Source: Desulfatitalea alkaliphila
Lineage (GTDB): Bacteria; Desulfobacterota; Desulfobacteria; Desulfobacterales; Desulfosarcinaceae
Direction: 5' to 3'
DNA length: 64,000 bases
NCBI RefSeq assembly: GCF_022968795.1
Contig: NZ_JALJRB010000003.1
Location: 1 to 64,000, forward strand
This document shows, piece by piece, positions 35,208 through 42,625 of the stretch. Positions within the stretch are counted from its first letter, which is position 1, and each line of letters begins with the position of its first letter. The notes beneath the pieces are model-generated. The model searched no databases. It had not been told where the DNA came from and saw only the letters and a list, made by a program, of their open reading frames with translations. The position numbers and the translations under genes were made by a program.

Positions 35208-35365
35208 GCGGAGCCCGCCGTTGGCGGGCAGTCTTAATTTTATTGTTTGTGCATCTGGAGTGACCGCTATCAGCCTTGCCGGTGGCGGGTGAGATGCTCA
35301 TGACCTCTTGTTGCTGCGCAACACTGGCAACCAGTTGTCAGTGCCACCCGCCCCACATCCAACCC

Positions 35366-35467
35366 GTAGGGGCACGGCACGCCGTGCCCAATAAGACCCG
35401 ATCCTCTATGATGCCGTGCCCGGTTCCCCCCAACATCCATCAAGGGCACGGCATGCCGTGCCCCTAC
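35366..35467. repeat. Pair of GGGCACGGC palindromes in opposite orientation
   Basis: GTAGGGGCACGGCACGCCGT starts the left palindrome (35366-35389). GGGCACGGCATGCCGTGCCC starts the right one (35444-35467), which ends in CCTAC. Each is a self-complementary REP-like hairpin, and together they form a larger inverted pair around a 54-bp spacer that contains another half-copy. The same family occurs at 50209-50232 and 54769-54843. Confidence 0.8.
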
Positions 35468-35593
35468 AGCACCTACAATGGCCATCGGTATCCATTTCGA
35501 CCTGCTCCCTGTTATAGGGTGAATGCTTATCGATTGGATCGGTTTCAATTGAAGAGAGGGATTCTTCCAACCGTAAAAGGGACGTCGCCGGTT

Positions 35594-35631
35594 CTCCCCC
35601 GGCCCACCCGCCGGCGGTCGCTCAACGCTCC
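35594..35631. repeat. Relic of the 192-bp inverted-repeat element
   Basis: About 34 of 38 bases match 55112-55149, including CCCACCCGCCGGCGGTCG. That site is the right terminal repeat plus flank of the intact element at 54939-55130. The left end is not present here, so this looks like a decayed or partial copy. Confidence 0.6.
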
Positions 35632-35660
35632 CTGCCATCTATTCGCTCCATACTCACCAC

Positions 35661-35732
35661 TCGTACAATTCGGGGCATTCGCAGCATTCGTGCAATTCGC
35701 GGCATTACCATTCACGGCATTCGCACCATACA
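35661..35732. repeat. Degenerate GCATTCG short repeats
   Basis: A stretch in which the words GGCATTCGC, AGCATTCGTG, AATTCGCGGCATT and CGGCATTCGC recur irregularly. Likely slippage-generated low-complexity DNA. Confidence 0.5.
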
Positions 35733-35896
35733 ACAACCATCGGATTATAAATCATTTCATTTCATTCGCGAAGAAGTAGGCCGCCGAGGTTGCACCTGCG
35801 AAAAAGCCGCCTTATGGTTTTATCACTATTGCACTCTTTGCCGTTCGGCGCTGCCCATGGCAGCAGTCATCAGGCAAGAAACGCGGGAGGCAGCCA

Positions 35897-36304
35897 ATGA
35901 AACAACTCGCATTTATCATGGCGATCACCGCCATTCTGTTGATATTCGGTCACCCGGGACACGCCATGGAGATCGCCGGGGCTTGGACCAAAACGACCCA
36001 TCCCGACCCGCACAACGTCATTCTCATCTTCAGCGAATCCAATAGCGTCAAGGCGATCGGCTATGAAGCCGTGGCCGACAGGCCCGCCAATTGGCATGGG
36101 GAAGGCACCGTTGAGAACGGCGCGCTCCAATTGCACTATCGCTACTCCGCCGATGCCACGCCCTTCGGATGGGAACCCCGGGGCCGCATGGATTTGCAGC
36201 TGTCCGAAGATGGGCAAAGACTGGTCGGCACGGCCCGGTCCCGTTCGGGAGCATGGTCGGACCGCATCGAACTGGTGCGCGTGACGATCCTTCTACAGCC
36301 CTGA
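35897..36304 (+). CDS. Small secreted protein (135 aa), unknown function
   Basis: A Sec signal peptide (MKQLAFIMAITAILLIFG, cleavage likely after GHA) precedes a mature domain of about 110 residues rich in alternating hydrophobic/polar residues. The pattern GAWTKTTHPDPHNVILIFSE, GYEAVADRPANWHGEGTVENG and LQLSEDGQRLVGTARSRSG suggests a lipocalin- or avidin-like beta-barrel, but I recognise no family. GGAGG lies 7 nt before the ATG. It stands alone between the repeat-rich interval and an aldehyde dehydrogenase gene. Confidence 0.72.
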   Translation: MKQLAFIMAITAILLIFGHPGHAMEIAGAWTKTTHPDPHNVILIFSESNSVKAIGYEAVADRPANWHGEGTVENGALQLHYRYSADATPFGWEPRGRMDLQLSEDGQRLVGTARSRSGAWSDRIELVRVTILLQP

Positions 36305-36479
36305 TCGGCGGCCCTAACCGAGCGCAAGGCGAGGCGGACCGCGAACAATCCGATACCACACCACTGGACGCACCCCCTGTCCATGTTGCGGTGGAGCGCT
36401 GACGGTCCGGCCGGGGCGGTGAAACTGCAACACTCCATGCCCCGTCGCGTGGGAGCATGAAGAACAAGGAGATTGCGCG

Positions 36480-37898
36480 ATGAAAATCTACGACAAACTG
36501 TTCATCGATGGCCGGTGGGAAACCCCGACGGCTAAGGCAACCATAGACGTGATCGATCCGTTCAGCGAAATAGCCTGTGGACGGGTGCCGGCCGGAACGG
36601 ATGCGGATGTGGACCGTGCGGTGACGGCCGCGCGCCGGGCCTTTGCGGTCTGGTCCGCCGTGCCGCCGGTGGAACGGGCGGCGGTGATCGGCCGGATCGC
36701 GGAGGCGGTGACGGCCCGCCGGGACGAGATCGGGCAAACCATCAGCCGCGAACTGGGCATGCCGATCAAGTGGGCCACCCGCATCCAAGCCACCGTACCG
36801 GCCATGACCATGGCCGCCTACGCCGAAATCGGCGCCCGACCACCGCAGGAGGACCACTTCGACAATGTGCGGGTGGTGCGTGAACCGGTGGGGGTCTGCG
36901 CGTTCATCACCCCCTGGAACTATCCCTTGCACCAGATCGCCGGCAAGGTGGCACCGGCTTTGGCGGCCGGCTGCACCATGGTGGTGAAACCGAGCAGCGA
37001 AGCCCCCTTGAATGCTTTCCTACTGGCCGAAATCATGGCCGATGCGGGGTTGCCACCGGGGGTCTTCAACCTGGTGACCGGTGCCGGGCAGGTGGTGGGC
37101 GAGGCCTTGTGCCGCCATCCCGAAGTGGACCTGATCTCTTTTACCGGCTCAACCGCCGCGGGGCGGCGCATCGGTGAGTTGGCCGCCCGTTCGATCAAAC
37201 GTGTCACGCTGGAGCTTGGCGGCAAATCGGCCAACCTCCTTCTGGACGACGCCGATCTGGAAAAAGCCGTTCCCCACGGCATCAAGGACATCTTTTTGAA
37301 TTCCGGCCAGACGTGCAGCGCCCTTTCGCGCATGCTGGTGCCCGCCAATCGGCAACAGGAGATCATCGCCCTGGCCCGCGCATCGGCCGCCCGGGTGAAG
37401 GTGGGTGATCCATCCGATACGGCCAACTATATGGGGCCTCTGATCAGTGACAGGCAGCGGGACAAGGTGCGCGCCTATATTCGCAAGGGGTTGGCCGAGG
37501 GCGCCACCCTGGTGTGCGGCGGCGAAACGCCGCCGGAGGGACTGGCGCAAGGCTATTTCGTGGCGCCGACCATCTTCGCCGATGTCACCCCGGAAATGAC
37601 CATTGCCCGCGAGGAGATCTTCGGGCCGGTGCTCTCCATCATGCCATACAAGGACGAAACGGAGGCGGTTAAGATCGCCAACGACTCCATCTACGGTTTG
37701 GCCGGTGCCGTCTGGTCAGGCGACCCGGAACGCGCCCTGCGGGTGGCCCGCCGCCTGCGCACGGGCCAGGTGGCGATCAACGGCGGCGCCTTTCACCCGC
37801 AGGCCCCCTTCGGCGGCTACAAACAGTCCGGTCACGGCCGTGAGTTCGGCCCTTACGGCCTGCAGGAATTTCTGGAAATCAAGGCTCTGCTGACGTAA
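36480..37898 (+). CDS. NAD(P)-dependent aldehyde dehydrogenase
   Basis: A 472-residue ALDH-superfamily enzyme. Visible signatures are the substrate-tunnel [20 protein letters not shown], the Rossmann loop [15 protein letters not shown], the general-base region [17 protein letters not shown] and the catalytic Cys in [13 protein letters not shown]. The C-terminal [22 protein letters not shown] is typical of group X-type ALDHs with broad aldehyde specificity. AAGGAG lies 7 nt before the ATG. No immediate partner genes point to a specific substrate. Confidence 0.94.
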   Translation: MKIYDKLFIDGRWETPTAKATIDVIDPFSEIACGRVPAGTDADVDRAVTAARRAFAVWSAVPPVERAAVIGRIAEAVTARRDEIGQTISRELGMPIKWATRIQATVPAMTMAAYAEIGARPPQEDHFDNVRVVREPVGVCAFITPWNYPLHQIAGKVAPALAAGCTMVVKPSSEAPLNAFLLAEIMADAGLPPGVFNLVTGAGQVVGEALCRHPEVDLISFTGSTAAGRRIGELAARSIKRVTLELGGKSANLLLDDADLEKAVPHGIKDIFLNSGQTCSALSRMLVPANRQQEIIALARASAARVKVGDPSDTANYMGPLISDRQRDKVRAYIRKGLAEGATLVCGGETPPEGLAQGYFVAPTIFADVTPEMTIAREEIFGPVLSIMPYKDETEAVKIANDSIYGLAGAVWSGDPERALRVARRLRTGQVAINGGAFHPQAPFGGYKQSGHGREFGPYGLQEFLEIKALLT

Positions 37899-37928
37899 CG
37901 AGGAGACGCCGCGGGCCTCGCAGGGGGG

Positions 37929-38183
37929 TCATCCTTCATCCCGCAGCAACGCCTTGGCCAGATTCAGGTCGTAGGCCTTGCGGGGATCGAAGGCGCCCCC
38001 TTTGTACATGGCTTGGGCCTGGACAATGGCATCCCAGGGAACCCAACCGTGTTTTTCCCACAACTCGGGATCGTCCTGGTTCCACATGCGGAAGGCGACG
38101 CCCTCGGCGTTCTCGCGCACATACATGCGCACCCGTTTGTTCTGCGGAAAGGGGTAGTAGTACAACCCGCGGTCGTCTTTCAT
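37929..38183 (-). CDS. Conserved-looking small protein (84 aa), unknown function
   Basis: Starts MKDDRGLYYYPFPQNKRVRM and is rich in aromatic and charged residues (RMWNQDDPELWEKHGWVPWDA). There are no membrane segments or Cys motifs. It lies 14 nt downstream of cutA on the same strand, with an AAGGA site upstream, so the two are probably co-transcribed. No recognised domain. Confidence 0.65.
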   Translation of the reverse strand: MKDDRGLYYYPFPQNKRVRMYVRENAEGVAFRMWNQDDPELWEKHGWVPWDAIVQAQAMYKGGAFDPRKAYDLNLAKALLRDEG

Positions 38184-38197
38184 CGCTGTCGCAATCC

Positions 38198-38518
38198 TTA
38201 TTGAACTTGAGTGGTGTCGGCGATCCACTGGAGAAAGGCGGGGTTGCCGCCGGTCACAGGCAGCGTCACGATACAGGGGCACTCGTAGCTGTGGCGTTCC
38301 TGAATCGCCGCCACCACATCGGGCACGCGTGCCTCGGTGGTCTTGGCGATGAGCACCGCCTCCTGGTCGTCCTGCACCTGGTCCTCCCACAGATAGAGGC
38401 TGTTCATGCCATCGAAAATATTGACGCAAGCCACCAAACGGGCCTGCACCAGCGCGCGACCGATGGCCCGCGCCTCGGCCTTGTCCTTGGTGGTCACATA
38501 GAGCAGAACGGTTCCCAT
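38198..38518 (-). CDS. cutA: CutA1-family divalent-cation tolerance protein
   Basis: A 106-residue PII-like trimeric protein. Typical blocks are VLLYVTTKDKAEARAIGRALV at the N-terminus, ARLVACVNIFDGMNSLYLWEDQ (with the conserved Cys-Val-Asn and a Trp), EAVLIAKTTEARVPDVV, and HSYECPCIVTLPVTGGNPAFLQWI. The exact physiological role of CutA is unsettled (metal tolerance in E. coli). GGGAGG lies 5 nt before the ATG. The 84-residue gene follows it. Confidence 0.93.
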   Translation of the reverse strand: MGTVLLYVTTKDKAEARAIGRALVQARLVACVNIFDGMNSLYLWEDQVQDDQEAVLIAKTTEARVPDVVAAIQERHSYECPCIVTLPVTGGNPAFLQWIADTTQVQ

Positions 38519-38582
38519 TGCACACCTCCCTCGGGGTCTGTAGCCCGGCGTCAAAGCACAGGGCCGTAAAAACGAGGCCGCC

Positions 38583-38942
38583 TTAGGACATCAACCCCTC
38601 ATCCATCAAATGGGTCATGGCCCGCTGACTGATGCGATTGACCTGGGAAAGGGCCTGGGTGAAGTGAAAGTCGGCCTCCTGGCCGATCCCCGAATCGACC
38701 ATGACCCGCGCGTTGTTGAGGTGCTTGTCCACTTCCAACCAAACCGCATCACCGGACACTTGGCGCGCCACCTGGGCCTCGTTGGCGATCATGGCGATCA
38801 GGCCCTGCAACACCCGTTGCGCGCCCTGCTGCTCCGGCATGGGCAGGTTCTGCATGATCTGAACGCAGTGGGAGCACCAGATCAATCCACTCTTGACCTT
38901 TTCGCCTTGGGAAAAGGAGATGATGGCCTCTCGGGTTTTCAT
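38583..38942 (-). CDS. Hypothetical helical protein (119 aa)
   Basis: Starts MKTREAIISFSQGEKVKSGL. It has a WCSHC motif near residue 22 and is otherwise predicted helical with many Ala, Gln and Met (QGLIAMIANEAQVARQVSGD, HFTQALSQVNRISQRAMTHL). AAGGAG precedes the ATG. It is encoded just upstream of cutA on the same strand (64-nt gap) and may share its transcript. I do not recognise a family. Confidence 0.65.
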   Translation of the reverse strand: MKTREAIISFSQGEKVKSGLIWCSHCVQIMQNLPMPEQQGAQRVLQGLIAMIANEAQVARQVSGDAVWLEVDKHLNNARVMVDSGIGQEADFHFTQALSQVNRISQRAMTHLMDEGLMS

Positions 38943-39197
38943 AGCAAAGGCTCCTTTGCAATGTCGGGTCGAAAAGTGAGCCGGCCGCCACGGCTTGCCC
39001 GCAATCGATCATTTCGGAGCGGTGATTTCCGGCGGATCACAAATTGGCACAAATCATCGGTTAAGTAAAGCCGCAGCGGCAAGCGATTTTTTCCTTTTCT
39101 TTCAGCCCTGTTCGTGGCACATTAGGGGGCGTTTTTTTCCCGCAAGTATCTGAACTTGTTCGTTGTGCACCGGCCGGTGCTCGGAGCGCAAGGCCGG

Positions 39198-40883
39198 ATG
39201 CAGAGAGTGTTTATGCAGGTTGACACCGATATGCCGCCATCCAGTCCCTGGGAGCGTTTGCAGACGTTACTGCGTCATGGCCCCGCCGACGACCTGCTTG
39301 AAATCGACCCGGAACAATTGGGCGCCATTCTCGAAGAAAACGACCGTCTGTTCAAGGCCATGGTGGACGCCTTCGAGGGCCTGATTTACATCTGTTCGGC
39401 CGACTATCGCATCGAATTCCTCAACGACCGCATGATTCGGCACCTGGGCCATGATGCCACCGGCGAACTGTGCTACGAGGCCTTCGGTCGCCGCAGCGTG
39501 TGCCCCTGGTGTATCAACCATCGCATTACCAAGGGCGAAACGGTCACCTGGGAGCTGATCAGCCCCCGTGATATGCGCTGGTACTATGTGCTCAACGCGC
39601 CGATCCGTCACCTGGACGGCACGGTGTCCAAGTATGCGATGATGATGGACATTCACGAGCGCAAAAAGAACGAAGAGGAGTTGCGCAACCACCGCGGCCG
39701 CCTGGAGGAGCGGATCAAGGCCCGCACGGCCGAGCTGACCGAAGCCAATGAGCAGTTGCGACAAGAGATCGAGGAGCGCAAACAGGCCGAAGAGGCCATG
39801 CGCCGCAGCGAGGCCAAGTATCGCGAGCTGGTGCAGAACGCCAACAGCATCATCATCCGGTTCGACACCCGCGGGGTCATCCGTTTTTTCAACGAGTATG
39901 CTCAGCAGTTCTTCGGTTACACGGAGCAGGAGATCCTGGGACGCACCCTGTGGGAGACCATTCTGCCCACAGTGGACAGCACGGGACGCCGCATCACTTC
40001 CATGGTCGACGCCTTCCTCACCCGCCCCGAGCAGTTCAAGACCGACGAGCTGGAAAACCGGCGCCGCAACGGTGAACGGGTCTGGGTGGCCTGGACCAAT
40101 CGGCCCATCCTGGACGCCGACGGTAAAATCGCCGAATTTCTATGTGTCGGGGTGGACGTCACCGAACGGCGGCAGAACCGCCGCCGGATCCGCACCTTGA
40201 CCTATGCCCTGCTCAAGGCCCAGGAAAACGAACGGGCACGGATCGCAAGGGACCTGCACGACCACATCGCCCAGGACCTCTCCTCGCTCAAAATCCGACT
40301 GCAAACATTGTTCGCCAACGAATCGGCCGCCGGCAATGACGCTCAGCGCCAGACGGAGGAGACGCTGCAGATCCTGCAACGGTCCATCTCCGAAGTGCGC
40401 AATCTGGCCTACGACTTGCGCCCGCCCGGTCTGGATCAGTTCGGCCTGGTGCGCACCCTCTTTCTCTATTGCGAGGATTTCGCCCAGCAAAACGGCTTGA
40501 AGATCGATTTCATCGCCGCCGGGCTGGATGACCTTGCGCTGGGAGAAGATATCCAGATCAACATCTACCGTCTGATTCAGGAAGCGTTGCACAATGTCAA
40601 AAAGCACGCCGCCGCCAAAGGCGTCACCATCCGCCTGGTGGCCTCCTCGCCCAATCTGATCCTGCGCATCGTCGATGACGGCAAGGGTTTCGATATCGAC
40701 CATTGGCGCGACCACGCCTACCAGGAAAAACGCATGGGCCTGCAAAGCATGGTCGAGCGCGTGGGGTTGCTGGATGGCACCATCGATATCCGTTCGCGGC
40801 CCGGCAAAGGGGCCGGCATTTTCATCACCATTCCGATCAAGGAGCAGCTCAGTGGCGGCGAAACGGCGCATTCTGATCATTGA
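39198..40883 (+). CDS. PAS-PAS histidine kinase of the NarX/DegS (HisKA_3) class
   Basis: A 561-residue cytoplasmic sensor. PAS1 (about residues 45-150) carries CYEAFGRRSVCPWC, a Cys motif common in anaerobe PAS domains and possibly redox- or metal-sensing. A long coiled coil (KNEEELRNHRGRLEERIKAR...) leads to PAS2 (about 210-330). The kinase part has the HisKA_3 H-box ARIARDLHDHIAQDLSSLKI and an HATPase with N-box EALHNVKKHA and G-box VDDGKGFD. There is no transmembrane segment. The start is uncertain (ATG at 39198 or 39213). The response-regulator gene overlaps its 3' end by 32 nt. Confidence 0.9.
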   Translation: MQRVFMQVDTDMPPSSPWERLQTLLRHGPADDLLEIDPEQLGAILEENDRLFKAMVDAFEGLIYICSADYRIEFLNDRMIRHLGHDATGELCYEAFGRRSVCPWCINHRITKGETVTWELISPRDMRWYYVLNAPIRHLDGTVSKYAMMMDIHERKKNEEELRNHRGRLEERIKARTAELTEANEQLRQEIEERKQAEEAMRRSEAKYRELVQNANSIIIRFDTRGVIRFFNEYAQQFFGYTEQEILGRTLWETILPTVDSTGRRITSMVDAFLTRPEQFKTDELENRRRNGERVWVAWTNRPILDADGKIAEFLCVGVDVTERRQNRRRIRTLTYALLKAQENERARIARDLHDHIAQDLSSLKIRLQTLFANESAAGNDAQRQTEETLQILQRSISEVRNLAYDLRPPGLDQFGLVRTLFLYCEDFAQQNGLKIDFIAAGLDDLALGEDIQINIYRLIQEALHNVKKHAAAKGVTIRLVASSPNLILRIVDDGKGFDIDHWRDHAYQEKRMGLQSMVERVGLLDGTIDIRSRPGKGAGIFITIPIKEQLSGGETAHSDH

Positions 40884-41529
40884 CGACCACCCCCTGTTCC
40901 GGGAGGGCATCAAAACCATCATCGCGCGTCACAACCGCTTCGAGGTGGTGGATGAAGCCGGCACCGGCCGCGAGGGACTGGAAAAGGCCGAAAAGCTAAA
41001 ACCCGATGTGGTGCTGCTCGATATTTCGCTGCCCGACGCGTCCGGCATGTCGCTGGCCCGCCAGATCCGCCACCAGCTCCCGCGCACCCGCATCATGATC
41101 CTGAGCATGCACGCCAAGATCGACTACATCGTGGAGGCCTTTCAATCGGGCGCCACGGGCTACGTGGTCAAGGAGTCCGCTTCGGAACGCCTGGCCCAAG
41201 CCCTGGACGCGGTGGCCTCGGGGGAATATTTCCTCGACAGCTCCATCTCCCACGAGGTGGTGGCCAAGCTGATGCAGTCACCGGTCAAAGAGGCCAAGGT
41301 CAGCGACGCCGGTTACGGCAAGTTGACGCCGCGGGAGCAGGAGATCATGCGCATGCTGGCCGAAGGCGCTTCCAAAGGGGACATCGCCGATCAATTGCAC
41401 ATCAGCATCAAGACGGTGGAAAACCACCGCGCCAACATCATGCGCAAGCTGGACATCCACAGCGCCATGGAGCTGGTGCGTTATGCCGCCCGCCTGGGCC
41501 TGATCGATGTCGACCTGTGGAAAGAATAA
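40852..41529 (+). CDS. NarL/LuxR-family response regulator
   Basis: A 225-residue two-domain regulator. The receiver has the acidic pair in ILIIDDHPLFREG, the phospho-acceptor Asp in PDVVLLDISLPDASG and the conserved Lys in GYVVKESAS. The C-terminal LuxR-type HTH reads LTPREQEIMRMLAEG, then IADQLHISIKTVENHRANIMRKL. I chose a GTG start at 40852 because AAGGAG lies 7 nt upstream and homology begins exactly there. It overlaps and is coupled to the preceding kinase gene. Likely targets include the two small Cys-rich genes downstream, but this is only positional. Confidence 0.93.
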   Translation: MAAKRRILIIDDHPLFREGIKTIIARHNRFEVVDEAGTGREGLEKAEKLKPDVVLLDISLPDASGMSLARQIRHQLPRTRIMILSMHAKIDYIVEAFQSGATGYVVKESASERLAQALDAVASGEYFLDSSISHEVVAKLMQSPVKEAKVSDAGYGKLTPREQEIMRMLAEGASKGDIADQLHISIKTVENHRANIMRKLDIHSAMELVRYAARLGLIDVDLWKE

Positions 41530-41753
41530 CCGCCCGGCCCCGGCTTCAGCAGTGATGAACCGCAAGATGCCGTTTCCGGATGGACACTAGGCCGATTCCC
41601 CGACCTGGGATGAACACCCCATAAAAATGAATCCCCCGCCTCATGGACACCCCCTGCGGCGCTCTGTATAGTCGTTCCAGAATCCATGGTTGAGATATTA
41701 ATACATCATGGTTTCGAGAAGTTAGAACCTCATTTCGACGAAAGGAGCCCCGT

Positions 41754-41954
41754 ATGATCTCGTCTCCGTGCAAAGACTGCCCGAATCGCTACATGCCCAA
41801 AGATGAGTGCCTCAAAACCTGCACTATGCTGCAGAACATTCAAAGCATGCAACTGTCCCGCAGAGAGAGCAACGTCTACATGGCGGTGGATTTTTCCGAG
41901 GAGAGTCGTTTTCAGATTGCATCCCCCTTTGCCAGCGCTTTGAATGTATGCTGA
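41754..41954 (+). CDS. Small Cys-rich protein (66 aa)
   Basis: Begins MISSPCKDCPNRYMPKDECL and continues KTCTMLQNIQSM, giving four Cys (C6, C9, C19, C23) spaced like a small metal-binding knuckle, then a polar tail ending in Cys. A clear AAAGGAG site precedes the ATG. It lies 225 nt downstream of the two-component genes. I recognise no named family. Confidence 0.65.
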   Translation: MISSPCKDCPNRYMPKDECLKTCTMLQNIQSMQLSRRESNVYMAVDFSEESRFQIASPFASALNVC

Positions 41955-42006
41955 GCGGTCAGCGGCACGGGGCTCCCTGACGGATTTTGGGGGTATTCGT
42001 AAAAAT

Positions 42007-42023
42007 TTGGCTACCGGCCTGCT
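42007..42023 (+). promoter_or_regulatory. Candidate sigma-54 promoter upstream of a small Cys-rich gene
   Basis: TTTGGCTACCGGCCTGCTAA has GG and GC exactly 10 bp apart with TTGGC at -24 and CTGCT at -12. It lacks the CACG half of the -24 consensus, so it is a weaker match than those before metK and the PII gene. Confidence 0.4.
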
Positions 42024-42182
42024 AAAGTGTCTGGGGGTAATTCCCGATCTGCTCGGGATTTATTCCCGGATACCGTGGCAGGCCCCATCAACATGAACCC
42101 GCGAGCCAGCGATCAAAAGAAAGGACACCCCATCGGCTTGCCATTGCAATTGACATTCAGCACGACAGATTGGATCTCTGAC

Positions 42183-42452
42183 ATGACCGACCAATTCAAA
42201 ATGGACTCGGGAACCCAGGGGGACAAAACCGGATCTTCGCCGGCCGCGCCATGCATGGCCGGCATGACGGAAACCTGCAACCACAACCGCCGCTATGTGG
42301 ACATCACCGCCATGATCCGCAGCTTGCAACGCACCGAAGGGCTCACCGACTGCTTTCGGCGCGGCAATGCAGATTGCGATCAAACGGAGTGCGCCTGGCG
42401 GCAATATTGCCTGGGCAATGCAAAGGATGTCTTGATGGACACCAATGCGTAG
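42183..42452 (+). CDS. Small Cys-rich protein (89 aa)
   Basis: The C-terminal half has a dense pattern, TCNHNRRYVDITAMIRSLQR then TDCFRRGNADCDQTECAWRQYC, with six Cys in about 50 residues, suggesting a metal- or Fe-S-binding small protein. The start is uncertain: an ATG at 42183 gives 89 residues and ATGs further upstream (42093) are open, but none has a strong ribosome site. It may be controlled by the sigma-54-like element at 42007. Function unknown. Confidence 0.55.
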   Translation: MTDQFKMDSGTQGDKTGSSPAAPCMAGMTETCNHNRRYVDITAMIRSLQRTEGLTDCFRRGNADCDQTECAWRQYCLGNAKDVLMDTNA

Positions 42453-42625
42453 CGGAAGGCCCTCCTCCCGCAGGACAAGGCTTCTTTAGTATATCGGACA
42501 ATTGAATCGGAATGTGAGGCGGATTGCGCCCGCCCCGGCCGTTTTTTGCGCAGGCGCGCCGATGCCCGGAAAACCAGGCACTTGGGTCCCGTCCGTCCTG
42601 TGCCCGAAAATCGCCTGCACAATCC

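Larger units (their letters stand above)
34704..35896. other. Long gene-poor interval carrying dispersed repeats
   Basis: Nearly 1.2 kb without a gene I can support. Open frames exist (for example 34906-35166 and 35276-35779), but their composition looks random and they run into repeats. The interval holds four repeat elements listed separately, two of which recur near 50.1 and 54.7 kb. Confidence 0.6.

Noticed and set aside
35276-35779. 167-residue open frame across repeats
   Set aside because: It runs through the palindromes and GCATTCG repeats, so its residues are imposed by repeat DNA.
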